Positions 18,506 through 28,326 of a DNA stretch of 64,000 bases are shown piece by piece. Positions within the stretch are counted from its first letter, which is position 1, and every line of letters begins with the position of its first letter. The position numbers were made by a program, and so were the translations under genes. The stretch is taken from NCBI RefSeq assembly GCF_040538665.1, contig NZ_JBEWXT010000001.1, forward strand, positions 2,320,501 through 2,384,500. Direction: 5' to 3'. Source of the stretch: Aureibaculum sp. 2308TA14-22. Lineage in GTDB: Bacteria; Bacteroidota; Bacteroidia; Flavobacteriales; Flavobacteriaceae. The notes below the pieces were generated by a model. The model saw nothing but the letters and a program-made list of their open reading frames with translations, made no database searches and was not told the DNA's origin.

Positions 18506-21500
18506 CTAGTTCATTTTTATCAGCTGAAAATAATCATCATTTTTTGCAACACCTATAACTTTTAAATTATCTGATAAATTAATCAGTTGTGCATTTGCAA
18601 CATCTCCTTTAACATATAATCCACTTTTATAAGGCATTAAAGGTTTAAAATTTCCTTTTCCATCGCCCTCTAAATAGAAACCGTAGCCAGCATCTTGCCT
18701 TGGAGTTTCTACCTCAAACCCGTAAATATTTCCAAAAAGCAATAAATCCAAATTTCCATCTTGGTTAACATCTTCTGAAATAATCGATGTAATTGCTGTG
18801 GTTTGAGCTTGCATTGGCAATTGTTTTATAGTGAAATTTCCTTTACCATCATTCTCAAAATAACTTGTTGCAAATGTATTCGCTTCGTACTTTAAGGCTG
18901 CATCTATATTTTCTTTACCATAAACATCTATTAACTCAGCCGAAGCAAATTCATGGTAACTCTTAAATTTCTTCTTTATAAACGGCATTTGCTGAGAACT
19001 ACAACTTCTACCTCTTAAAGGAAATAGTTTTCCTTCTTGATGATAACCCAACACTATATCTAATGTACCTGTGTTATCAAAATCTTTTGCATAAACTTCA
19101 AAAGGTTCATCTGGAGTAGACTGATACTTACTGTTTAAACCTAAATTCCCTGCTATTATGTCTATATCCCCGTCATTATCATAATCAGCAACATTTAAAG
19201 AAAACCACCAACCCGTTGCTTTTTCTAAGCCTAATTCGGTTGTAATATTTGTAAATATTCCTTTGTTATTTTTTAGTACACTAACTGGCATCCATTCTCC
19301 TACTAAAACAAGTTCCTTTACATTATCGCCATCTATATCGGTCCATTCTGCATCAGTAACCATTCCTATTTCATCAAGCACCTTAGCGTTAATATTAGTG
19401 AACTTAATGTTTCCATTTTCTGAGTCATTTCTTAACAATAAGCTTGTGCCCGAAAGAGGGTATTTTTCTGGGCTTTGACGCCCACCAACAAAAAGATCTT
19501 GATCTCCATCATTATCAAAATCATAAGGTTTTACAATAGAACCACTAACAGCTGGTACATTTTCAAATGGGTTTTCAGCCTTTTTGTATATTCCATTATT
19601 ATTCGTGTACAATCTATCTTGATAATACTTGGATTCTACACCATATTCATTACTACCGCTCACTACATATAAATCTAAATCACCATCATTATCGGCATCA
19701 AAAAATGATGCTCCAACATCTTCGTATTGTTTTTCTTTTATAAATAATGATTCGTTGGAATTCTTGAACTGACCGCCCCTATTTTGAATGTATAGTGCTG
19801 CTGAGTATCCTTTAGCTCCACCAATAAAAATATCGTCTAAACCATCATTATTGATATCACCAACACTCATTGCTGGTCCTTCTTGAGACATTTTATGGGG
19901 TAACAGGCTTTCTTTTATAAAGTCATTATAATCGTTTTCTTCTTGCTTGTATCTTAACTCAATAGATTCTGTGATATCCTGAAACAAAACGTTTTTAGGA
20001 GAGTCATAATAATATTTATTATTTTCATTTGGATTATAGGTAATGGTCATCTCTTTATTAACCTCAATATCAAATAACGTCTGTGACTTACCATCTGGCC
20101 AAACAATGTTTATAGAATCTACTTTTTTAGAATCTCCAAGTCCAAAATGCAATGGAATTGCCATAGCAGATTGATAGCCCCTTGTATAATAATTTTCGGC
20201 AATAAAGGTTTCTTTGTTTGCAGTAACTATAACTCTAGTTCCTAATGCATCTTTATTATTAGACGTCCCTTGTAGTTTAATCGATAAAAAGGAATTCGAT
20301 TCTTGATTATTACGATAGAGTATAGGAAAGTCATCTACATTGTTAACAATAATGTCTAAATCTCCATCATTATCAAAATCTGCATAAGCTGCACCGTTAG
20401 AAAAAGTAGCCGGTTGGGTTAGATTTAATTTTTCGAATACTAAATTTTTACTATTTAAATAAAAATAATTTTTCTTTTTTCTTGTTGGCATTTTACTCAA
20501 TAGATCCTTCATATATTCTTCTTGATTAACACCTCCTTTTTTAATAGCTTCTTTCTCTTTCTTACGCATGTATATTAAAAAATCGTTGTTCCTTATATCT
20601 CTCTTAATTCCATTAGAAATAAATAAATCTCGAAAACCATCATTATCCATATCTAATAATAGCGGTGCCCAACTCCAATCTGTAGCTGCTACATTGGCAA
20701 GTTGCGCTATATCAGAAAAAAGAGGAACATTGGTATTGGGTTCAAGTCCATTATTTATTTGAAGTGCATTGTACATGTATTGAGAATGAAGTCCTAAATC
20801 TTCAATGGTATGAAATTGTTCAGGGTTCATGGCACTCATACTGGCTTTTTGACTATAATTATCTTCAGCCATCATATCAAGAGATACAATATCTAAGTAG
20901 CCATCATTATTTATATCTGCTATATCATTACCCATTGAAAACGTGGGAACATGCCCAAATGATTTCAATGAGGTTTCTTTAAAGCTACCATCTTGATTAT
21001 TAAGGTATAGATGATCTTTTTCATAATAATCATTACTAGTGTATACATCTGGCCAACCATCATTATTTACATCTCCAATAGCTATACCTAACCCAAAACC
21101 GATATTATTACTAATAATTCCTGCTTCTTTTGTTACATCAATATATTTTCCGTTATCATTTCTATATAACTTTTCACCAATTTTATTTGATGTTTTTCTC
21201 ATTACTTCAGAAATATTATCTGTATTGTATACATCAATATTATGATTGATTAAAAACATATCAAGGTCTCCATCTTTATCATAATCAAAAAAAGACGCTT
21301 GAGTAGAATTGTGTGGTAAATCTAATCCATATTCTTTAGCTTTATTTTCAAATAAAGGAATATTATTATCATCAACTCCAATATTTATAAGTAACTCATT
21401 TCTTAACGGATCATCTGATTTAAAACGTCCAGATTTAAGCAGATAAATGTCTTTTAAGCCATCATTGTTTATATCCACAACGGTTACTCCCGTGCAAAAC

Positions 21501-21865
21501 CCACCATCTCCTTGGGCTTTTGCGGTTACACTTACATTCTTAAATTTTAAACCTCCTTTATTAAGAAATAATTTATTTGTACTTAAGTTACTTGTAAAAT
21601 ATATATCCTGTAAACCGTCATTATTAAAATCTGCAACAACTACGCCAGCTCCATTATAAAAATATTCATAATACAACCAATTCATGGTTGTAGACTCCTT
21701 TAAATTATTTTTAAAAATGAGACCCGTATCATCAATGGTTAAAGCAGAAAAGAGTTCATCGTCTTTTTCTTCTTTATATGTCTGTATCTCTGAACATGAG
21801 AAGAATATAAAAACAGAACACAAAGAAATAGATTTTAATATAAAAAAGGAAAACAACTTACTCAT
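18506..21865 (-). CDS. FG-GAP/VCBS repeat lipoprotein with ASPIC/UnbV-type domain
   Basis: 1119 residues, lipobox signal FIFFSCSE (Cys24). It has many calcium-binding FG-GAP style repeats of the form DxNxDGxxD: DFNNDGLQDIYF, DINNDGLKDIYLL, DYDKDGDLDMFLI, DVNNDGWPDVYTS, DMDNDGFRDLFIS, DFDNDGDLDIIV, DINNDGLDDIFIG, DADNDGDLDLYVV and more, suggesting two beta-propellers. Around 560-620 an ASPIC/UnbV-like segment is seen (GTRVIVTANKETFIAENYYTRGYQSA, VDSINIVWPDGKSQTL). Such surface proteins often accompany SusC/SusD and may bind glycan, but no enzymatic role can be assigned. The short neighbour at 17724 lies downstream. Confidence 0.82.
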   Translation of the reverse strand: MSKLFSFFILKSISLCSVFIFFSCSEIQTYKEEKDDELFSALTIDDTGLIFKNNLKESTTMNWLYYEYFYNGAGVVVADFNNDGLQDIYFTSNLSTNKLFLNKGGLKFKNVSVTAKAQGDGGFCTGVTVVDINNDGLKDIYLLKSGRFKSDDPLRNELLINIGVDDNNIPLFENKAKEYGLDLPHNSTQASFFDYDKDGDLDMFLINHNIDVYNTDNISEVMRKTSNKIGEKLYRNDNGKYIDVTKEAGIISNNIGFGLGIAIGDVNNDGWPDVYTSNDYYEKDHLYLNNQDGSFKETSLKSFGHVPTFSMGNDIADINNDGYLDIVSLDMMAEDNYSQKASMSAMNPEQFHTIEDLGLHSQYMYNALQINNGLEPNTNVPLFSDIAQLANVAATDWSWAPLLLDMDNDGFRDLFISNGIKRDIRNNDFLIYMRKKEKEAIKKGGVNQEEYMKDLLSKMPTRKKKNYFYLNSKNLVFEKLNLTQPATFSNGAAYADFDNDGDLDIIVNNVDDFPILYRNNQESNSFLSIKLQGTSNNKDALGTRVIVTANKETFIAENYYTRGYQSAMAIPLHFGLGDSKKVDSINIVWPDGKSQTLFDIEVNKEMTITYNPNENNKYYYDSPKNVLFQDITESIELRYKQEENDYNDFIKESLLPHKMSQEGPAMSVGDINNDGLDDIFIGGAKGYSAALYIQNRGGQFKNSNESLFIKEKQYEDVGASFFDADNDGDLDLYVVSGSNEYGVESKYYQDRLYTNNNGIYKKAENPFENVPAVSGSIVKPYDFDNDGDQDLFVGGRQSPEKYPLSGTSLLLRNDSENGNIKFTNINAKVLDEIGMVTDAEWTDIDGDNVKELVLVGEWMPVSVLKNNKGIFTNITTELGLEKATGWWFSLNVADYDNDGDIDIIAGNLGLNSKYQSTPDEPFEVYAKDFDNTGTLDIVLGYHQEGKLFPLRGRSCSSQQMPFIKKKFKSYHEFASAELIDVYGKENIDAALKYEANTFATSYFENDGKGNFTIKQLPMQAQTTAITSIISEDVNQDGNLDLLLFGNIYGFEVETPRQDAGYGFYLEGDGKGNFKPLMPYKSGLYVKGDVANAQLINLSDNLKVIGVAKNDDYFQLIKMN

Positions 21866-21947
21866 AACAAATACAATTTAATAAAATACCAACATTTACA
21901 ATTAAAAATTAAATCTGTCAAAGGATTAATGTCACTTTTAAACACAA

Positions 21948-21988
21948 AAACACCCTCTTAATAAAACAAATAACTCAAGAGGGTGTTT
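21948..21988 (-). terminator. Hairpin after susD
   Basis: Perfect 12-base inverted repeat AAACACCCTCTT / AAGAGGGTGTTT with a 17-base loop, between the SusD stop (22019) and the FG-GAP gene. On the minus strand it could terminate or attenuate transcription after susCD so that the distal enzyme genes are expressed at a lower level. Confidence 0.65.
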
Positions 21989-22018
21989 ACTAATACTAAC
22001 TCAATTCAAAATTTATTT

Positions 22019-23776
22019 TTAATACCCTGGATTTTGAGTTAAATTTGGAGCCAATAGAATATCCTTATTAGGAATAGGGTACAAATACTGTCTATTGGCA
22101 TCAAAGCCCATCTCAGCAATTTGACTTGCATATCCTGCATCCGCCAGTGGTTTAAAGTCTGCTATTCCATCTTCATCTAATTGAGGTGTCATCCCCCAAA
22201 ACCAGAAACTTTCTATAAAAGCAGCATTACCACCATCGTTTGGATTAGCAAGTACATCGCCCGTTAACAAACCATAATAAGGACCATTCAATACTTTTTC
22301 GGCTATACGCCATCTTATTATATCCATATACCTTAGACCTTCCATAGCAAACTCAGCACGTCTTTCATTTCTTACCACATACCTAAGTTCTGCTTGATTT
22401 GTTGTAGTAACTGTAGGATTTGAATGTACTGAACTCGCATAAGCTCTATCTCTTACAGCATTGATCGCATCTAATACACTAGCATCGATTTGATTTAGCT
22501 CAATTTTTGCTTCGGCATAAATTAATAGCACATCCGCATATCTCATGAGGATTCTATTTCCATCTGGAAGACCATCTGTCCATTCTTCATCAATAAATTT
22601 TCTATACAACAACCCTTGATAATTAGAATGCGGCGTAAAACTTTTTGTGTTTTGATTTGGCCAATCTAAAGTATTGGTAAAGTAATTAAACGCTACAGGT
22701 CTAAAAGGGTGTGGTGTTATTTCGTATCCCATATGTCTAGTTCCATCTGAAACTAATCTGCCATCACCATCTTCTAACGATCCAAAGGCAACTATAGTAG
22801 CAGCACATCTAGGATCTCTATTTTTAAATGGATTCTTAGGGTCAAACAATGGTGATTCATCAATTGGTAAGCCATCAATACATTCATACGACGCCAACAA
22901 AGACCAAGTAGGACCAGTACCTGCCCAACCTCCATTAACTCCTCGAGGTCTCCATGGTTGTAATTGACCACGTGCTGCTGATTCTGTGGTACCTTTTGAT
23001 TCATCTCTAGGAATGTAAAAAATAAGCTCATCTGAGGTTCTAGTAACCGATTTGAATAAATCTAAAAAATCTGGGTGCAAATCATAAACTCCTAAATCCA
23101 TACAATCCTTAGCAGATTCTGCAGCTATTGCAAAATCTCCTACATATAAAGCAGCTCTAGCTTTCATTGCCATGGCAGCTCCTTTTGTGGCATATTGCAG
23201 TCCAGATCGAGTGGTAGGTAGCTTTTCTATAGCACTATCATAAAACGCATAAACTTTTTGTAATATTTCATCTTTACTAGTTCTACCTGCATTAAATGCT
23301 TCTTCTACCGACAATTGATTCTCAAAATATGGAACATCGCCAAAACGAGTAATCATATAAGTCCAGTAGTTTGCAAGATGAAAATCTGCTTCACCTAAAA
23401 ATTGTTTGGCGTCAATTTCTGTAAGTATTCCTGATTGATTTAAAATTTGAGTTCTTACAGATAGTGTCCTTGCGATTGCTTTATATAAATGCGACCAATT
23501 AGTTGCTGAAGTACCATAATCTGCATCTACAGTACCAGCTTTTATAGCACTAAGGTCTTGTCTATAATTAGAATCATCATCTATTGAAAATCTAGGGTCT
23601 TCTAACTTGTACCAAGTTTCCCTATAACTCTCATTAAGTCCTTCTCTAAATTGTTGTGTACTTGTAAATGGAGCCGAAGTGGGTGCATCTCTAGGAGTTA
23701 AGTCTAATTCCGTACAAGAGACTAAGGCTAAAATAACCAAATTTAATACTAATAACTTATTAATAAATTTTCTCAT
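22019..23776 (-). CDS. SusD/RagB family outer-membrane glycan-binding lipoprotein
   Basis: 585 residues, lipobox LVILALVSCTEL (Cys21). SusD family signs: the TPR-like N-terminal half, DLTPRDAPTSAPFTSTQQF at the start, GDVPYFENQLS, a central loop-rich part, NRILMRYADVLLIYAEAKIELN, INAVRDRAY, LRYVVRNERRAEFAMEGLRYMDIIRW and the ending YLYPIPNKDILLAPNLTQNPGY. It sits eleven bases after its SusC partner, as is usual. The pair imports oligosaccharides through the outer membrane by a TonB-driven lid mechanism. The particular ligand is not readable from sequence. Confidence 0.95.
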   Translation of the reverse strand: MRKFINKLLVLNLVILALVSCTELDLTPRDAPTSAPFTSTQQFREGLNESYRETWYKLEDPRFSIDDDSNYRQDLSAIKAGTVDADYGTSATNWSHLYKAIARTLSVRTQILNQSGILTEIDAKQFLGEADFHLANYWTYMITRFGDVPYFENQLSVEEAFNAGRTSKDEILQKVYAFYDSAIEKLPTTRSGLQYATKGAAMAMKARAALYVGDFAIAAESAKDCMDLGVYDLHPDFLDLFKSVTRTSDELIFYIPRDESKGTTESAARGQLQPWRPRGVNGGWAGTGPTWSLLASYECIDGLPIDESPLFDPKNPFKNRDPRCAATIVAFGSLEDGDGRLVSDGTRHMGYEITPHPFRPVAFNYFTNTLDWPNQNTKSFTPHSNYQGLLYRKFIDEEWTDGLPDGNRILMRYADVLLIYAEAKIELNQIDASVLDAINAVRDRAYASSVHSNPTVTTTNQAELRYVVRNERRAEFAMEGLRYMDIIRWRIAEKVLNGPYYGLLTGDVLANPNDGGNAAFIESFWFWGMTPQLDEDGIADFKPLADAGYASQIAEMGFDANRQYLYPIPNKDILLAPNLTQNPGY

Positions 23777-23787
23777 TTTATATATTT

Positions 23788-26700
23788 TTAAAAATTAAGT
23801 TGTACTCCAAAAACTGCTGTTTTTGTTAGGTAATATGAACCTGCATTTGTTTGCTCTGGGTCTATCCCTTTCGGTAAATTATCAAATCTAAATAAATCAA
23901 TTCCAGTAGCATAAACTCTTAATTTAGTCAACGGTAATTTATCCATAACATTTTGTGGTAAAGAGTAGCCTAATGTTAAACTTTTTATCTTTAGATAAGA
24001 TCCGTTTTTTATCCAGAAATCTGAAAAACGGTAATTGTTAGAATTAGATCTTAGTGATGCTCTAGGGTATTTAGCATTTAAGTTCTCTTGGGGCGTATTA
24101 TAAGTACTCCAAAAATTACCATCATACAATTGCGTTTGATTTTCTACTTGAGGGTCTGGCAAAAGAATATCTCTGGTAAAATTAAAATTCTTTTTTGCTA
24201 CGCCTTGAAAAACTATACCCAAGTCAAAACCTTTATAACCCATATTAAGATTACCTCCATATGTGTAATGATCTAGTGAGCTTCCTAAAAAATCTCTATC
24301 AAAGCTATTTATAACTCCATCTGGTTCACCATCAGGGCCACTAATATCCTTGTACTTAATATCACCTGGACTTACAGCTGAACTTGTAACTGGTGAGTTA
24401 TCAACCTCTTCTTGAGTCTGATAAATCCCATCTGAAACATATCCATAAAGACTTCTAAACTCATGACCTTCTTCAGAAAGCGTATTTCCAACGAAAAGTC
24501 TCTTATCGTTTATATCTCCTATGATAGATTTGTCATCAAACATAAAGAATCTAGCACCGTAAGTAAAATCTTCACTAATATTATCATTCCATGAAATAGA
24601 AGCTGACCAACCTTTAGTTTGCATACTACCAACATTTACTGTAGGATCATCAAACCCAACTAAATCTGGCACACTTAAACTTAACAACATATCTTCAGTA
24701 TCTTTTATATAATACTCAGCTTCTATTCCAAGTCTTGAATCAAACAATCCAAGATCAACTGCGAAGTTTTTAGTAGTTGTTGTTTCCCATCTTATGTCTG
24801 GTGTTGTTAAAAATCGTTGAGATAAACCTCTTACTTGTTCGGCAGTTCCTCCTTGATCAATTAACACGTTACCAATTTGCAGTACCGTTAAATACAAATA
24901 GTTACCTAATCTATCATTTCCTAAACTACCATAAGATCCTTTTAACTTTAAATATGATATAGGTGAATTTAAAGATTCGAAAAAGTCTTCGTTAGAAACC
25001 GTCCAAGCAGCAGATACTGATGGAAATGTACCCCATCTGTATTCACTACCAAATCTAGAAGACCCGTCATGTCTAACTGCTGCACTCACATAATATTTAT
25101 CTTTATAATTGTAATTAACTCTACCAAAACCTGAAACATAAGCTACTTCATTTACCGTAGGATCATCTCCCTTATTATCGAAAACACGATCTGTAGGAGC
25201 CTGACTTAAATAAGGGAAATCTGCACTTAAATACTGGTCGGCTCTTACTCGTAAATTTTCTCTTTTAGAAGTAAAGTCCTCATAACCAGCAACTACACTT
25301 ACACTATGCTCTCCAAAAGTTTTATCGTAATTAATAAAGGCTTGTTTAGTATACGTATTCATATTATCCCTTCTCTCACTTAAACTTGGTTGAAAAACTT
25401 GGAATATATACTGCGGAGCTTGTAACTGATCAGGATCATCAAATGCCCAATAAGGTTGCGGTTTACTCCATGATTTGTTCTCAACAAAAGTGAAGTTTGG
25501 TGCTAAATTCAAGGTAATCTTTAAATCATCAATAGGTTTAAAAAATACACCTATTTTTGCGTTTAAATTGTATGAATTTGTATTACTAAAACTTCCAGAG
25601 AATAATCTTGCATTAGCATTACCTCCACCTCTCCCGCCAGCGATTCTTCCATCTTGATGAAACGCATTAAATATTGGGGCAGCAGTTGTATTACGAGTAG
25701 GATCAAGAATTGGATTATCATTTTCTACCAATCTAAAAGCAACATCAGCCGTAACTCCAATTCTGTCGCTTATCTTTATATCATTATTTAAACGTGCTGT
25801 GTAACGTGTCCATTCTCTAATAGCATACAATGCATCTTGGTTTTCATACCCAAGAGAGAAATTTGTCTTTACTTTATCAGATCCTCCTGAAATATTCACA
25901 TTATGCCTAGTTCCAGTAGCTTGCTTCTTAATTAAAAGAGAACTCCAATCAGTATAAGGATACATATCCCTATCAACTAAGTGCTGACCAGCTTTATACG
26001 CATCAATAGTAGCTTGATTATAAACTGGAAATTCACCACCGTCAGGATTTCCAGCATCATTCCAACGCATCTCATTAATTATTTCCATGTATCTGTCTGG
26101 ACCAACAAGTTCGCGTCTTTCTGAAGGTGAGTTTATAAAATATTCCCCACTGTAAGAAGCATTTAAAGTGCCAGATTTGGCTCGTTTTGTTGTTATAATG
26201 ATAACCCCTGCTGCTGCACGAGACCCATAAATAGCCGCCGCTGCACCATCTTTAAGGACAGAAATACTTTCAACTTGGTCTGCTGGCACTACATCTATAG
26301 AACTAACAGGCACATCGTCAACCAAAATTAAAGGATCATTACTTCCTTGAAGCGTTGTGTTACCACGTATTCTAATAGTACTTGAACTTCCTGGAGCAGA
26401 ACTACTTCTATTAACGGTAACACCAGCCACACTACCTTGAAGTGCATTTGAAATATTAGTAGAACTTCTTTGCAATATCTCTTCTCCTTTAACGATTTCA
26501 ATAGAGCCTGTGATGTCCTTTTTAGATTGAGTACCATACCCTACAACTACAACTTCATCAAGTTGAGAAGCATCCTCTATGAGGGTGATATTAATAGTAG
26601 AATTGCTACCCACAGTAATGTATTGGCTTTTAAAGCCAATAAAACTTACCACCAGAATATCTCCTTCTGATGCATTTATGGAGTATTTTCCATCAAAATC

Positions 26701-26859
26701 CGTTTGTGTTCCGTTAGATGTCCCTTGAACTATTATGCTCGCACCAGGCAATGGCATATTATTCACATCAATTACGGTACCACTTACCGTTTTTTCCTGT
26801 GACCACAAGAAAGTGGTACAACAAATAAAAATCAAACAAAATAAATAGTTTTTTTTCAT
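23788..26859 (-). CDS. SusC/RagA family TonB-dependent transporter
   Basis: 1023 residues with signal peptide (FICCTTFLWSQ). CarboxypepD_reg domain VSGTVIDVNNMPLPGASIIVQGTS, then the TonB-box-like EVVVVGYGTQSKKDITGSI, plug domain (PLILVDDVPVSSIDVV, VESISVLKDGAAAAIYGSRAAAGVIIITTK) and a beta-barrel ending FGVQLNF with terminal Phe. Length and layout are typical. It is the first gene of the leftward operon, divergent from the LacI regulator, and the 366-base gap between them carries a pair of candidate operators. It would import the glycan fragments produced by the surface enzymes. Confidence 0.95.
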   Translation of the reverse strand: MKKNYLFCLIFICCTTFLWSQEKTVSGTVIDVNNMPLPGASIIVQGTSNGTQTDFDGKYSINASEGDILVVSFIGFKSQYITVGSNSTINITLIEDASQLDEVVVVGYGTQSKKDITGSIEIVKGEEILQRSSTNISNALQGSVAGVTVNRSSSAPGSSSTIRIRGNTTLQGSNDPLILVDDVPVSSIDVVPADQVESISVLKDGAAAAIYGSRAAAGVIIITTKRAKSGTLNASYSGEYFINSPSERRELVGPDRYMEIINEMRWNDAGNPDGGEFPVYNQATIDAYKAGQHLVDRDMYPYTDWSSLLIKKQATGTRHNVNISGGSDKVKTNFSLGYENQDALYAIREWTRYTARLNNDIKISDRIGVTADVAFRLVENDNPILDPTRNTTAAPIFNAFHQDGRIAGGRGGGNANARLFSGSFSNTNSYNLNAKIGVFFKPIDDLKITLNLAPNFTFVENKSWSKPQPYWAFDDPDQLQAPQYIFQVFQPSLSERRDNMNTYTKQAFINYDKTFGEHSVSVVAGYEDFTSKRENLRVRADQYLSADFPYLSQAPTDRVFDNKGDDPTVNEVAYVSGFGRVNYNYKDKYYVSAAVRHDGSSRFGSEYRWGTFPSVSAAWTVSNEDFFESLNSPISYLKLKGSYGSLGNDRLGNYLYLTVLQIGNVLIDQGGTAEQVRGLSQRFLTTPDIRWETTTTKNFAVDLGLFDSRLGIEAEYYIKDTEDMLLSLSVPDLVGFDDPTVNVGSMQTKGWSASISWNDNISEDFTYGARFFMFDDKSIIGDINDKRLFVGNTLSEEGHEFRSLYGYVSDGIYQTQEEVDNSPVTSSAVSPGDIKYKDISGPDGEPDGVINSFDRDFLGSSLDHYTYGGNLNMGYKGFDLGIVFQGVAKKNFNFTRDILLPDPQVENQTQLYDGNFWSTYNTPQENLNAKYPRASLRSNSNNYRFSDFWIKNGSYLKIKSLTLGYSLPQNVMDKLPLTKLRVYATGIDLFRFDNLPKGIDPEQTNAGSYYLTKTAVFGVQLNF

Positions 26860-26935
26860 ACAAGTTAGTTATTAATTAGTTCTCAAAACTAAGTTATACA
26901 GAAAACCAAATCCGAAAATGACAATCAAAAATTAA

Positions 26936-26983
26936 CGGAAGCGTTACCGAAAGCGGTTTAATTTTTCGGAAGCGTTACCGAAA
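26936..26983. promoter_or_regulatory. Pair of LacI-type operator candidates
   Basis: The 17-mer CGGAAGCGTTACCGAAA occurs twice (26936-26952 and 26967-26983, start to start 31 bases). The extended second copy TTCGGAAGCGTTACCGAA is close to palindromic around a central CG, as LacI-family operators are. It lies in the divergent gap between susC and the LacI regulator (26860-27225). Related half sites TTTCCGAAAA appear near 27142 and 27170, just before the regulator. A -7-like TAGTTTTG on the minus strand (26884-26891) lies between the pair and susC. Binding by the adjacent regulator is inference. Confidence 0.6.
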
Positions 26984-27225
26984 AAATTAAAGTCATCTAA
27001 GGAAAATACTAAAATATTCTCCATATAGCTATTAAATATGAACAATAGAAACATTTAATTTTTTAGATTCTCATTTCTTAACTTTATTTTTTTTTAATTA
27101 ATTTTGCCAAAACTATTACGATTTCTAATAAATATTTGTGATTTTCCGAAAATTATCAGAAATAAAATTAATTTCCGAAAACTCTATTTTATTATTTTTT
27201 ATAAAAAGTATTTAAAAAGAACTAA

Positions 27226-28251
27226 ATGAAACATGTTACAATAAAAGATATAGCGAAAAAATTAAATGTTTCTATTTCTTCCGTATCTCGGGCTTTCAAT
27301 GACAAATATGATATACGAAAAGAAACTAAAGAACTCATTTTAAAAACGGCAGAAGAAATGGGTTATTTTCCAAATCCGATAGCCAAAAAATTAAGCCAAA
27401 AAAAAACTTTTAACATTGGAGTGGTAGTCCCTGAATTTGTAAATGAATTTTATTCGGAAATTATTATCGCGATACAAGCGGTTTTTATATCAGAAGGATA
27501 TCAAGTTTTGGTTATGCAGTCGGACGAAAATAAGGAACAGGAACTGACAAATGTCAAAACCTTGATTCAGAACATGATGGATGGTTTAATAATAGCACCA
27601 ACAACTGACGGTGAAAATATGGATTATTATCTTAAGCAACAAAGTAATGGGTATCCTATTGTTTTTATGAACAGAGTAGGGAAATCACTTCCAGCTTCCA
27701 AAGTTGTTTTTGACAATCAAAAATGGAGTTTTTTTGTCACGGAACACCTTATATATCAAGGGCACAAAAAGATTTACCATTTGGCTGGTCATAAAAACTT
27801 ATGTGTTTCTAATGAACGAATCAATGGGTTTATACGAGCATTAAAAAAGCACAAAATTTCAGAAGAAAATTATAAGATAATCGAAACAGGGTTATTATCT
27901 AATGAAGGAATAGCTACTGTTGAAGATTTGATCTATAATCATGATCTTCCAGATGCTTTATTCTGTGAAAATGACCTCGTGGCTATGGGGGCAATAAAAA
28001 AGCTGAAAGATAATGGCTACAGAGTTCCAGAAGACGTTGCTGTAATGGGCTTTACCGAAACCCGTATGGCGGAACTCGTAACTCCCCAGTTAAGTAGCGT
28101 TAGACAACCAACATATGACATGGGTAAAAAAGCTGCAGAGCTTCTTCTTAAACACATTGAAAATGAATCTTTGGAGCCGGAAACCATTATTATGAATGGA
28201 GAATTAAAAATTAGAGAATCCTCCGTTAAAAATACGGCTGATTCAAAGTAA
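27226..28251 (+). CDS. LacI-family transcriptional regulator
   Basis: 341 residues. N-terminal helix-turn-helix VTIKDIAKKLNVSISSVSRAFND with hinge helix (NPIAKKLSQKK) is typical LacI. The periplasmic-binding-like core starts at FNIGVVVPEFVNEFY and includes the effector-site region PDALFCENDLVAMGAIKKLKDNGYRVPEDVAVMGF. It is divergent from susC and lies 75 bases before galT, so it probably controls both directions and its own synthesis through the repeated sites at 26936-26983. The inducing sugar is not known; a galactose-containing product is reasonable from galT/galK. Confidence 0.92.
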   Translation: MKHVTIKDIAKKLNVSISSVSRAFNDKYDIRKETKELILKTAEEMGYFPNPIAKKLSQKKTFNIGVVVPEFVNEFYSEIIIAIQAVFISEGYQVLVMQSDENKEQELTNVKTLIQNMMDGLIIAPTTDGENMDYYLKQQSNGYPIVFMNRVGKSLPASKVVFDNQKWSFFVTEHLIYQGHKKIYHLAGHKNLCVSNERINGFIRALKKHKISEENYKIIETGLLSNEGIATVEDLIYNHDLPDALFCENDLVAMGAIKKLKDNGYRVPEDVAVMGFTETRMAELVTPQLSSVRQPTYDMGKKAAELLLKHIENESLEPETIIMNGELKIRESSVKNTADSK

Positions 28252-28326
28252 ATGAATATTCACTTTAGGTTATAGATTGCAAAATCAATTTGCATAAATA
28301 TCAACCTTATTATTTAATATTAAAAT

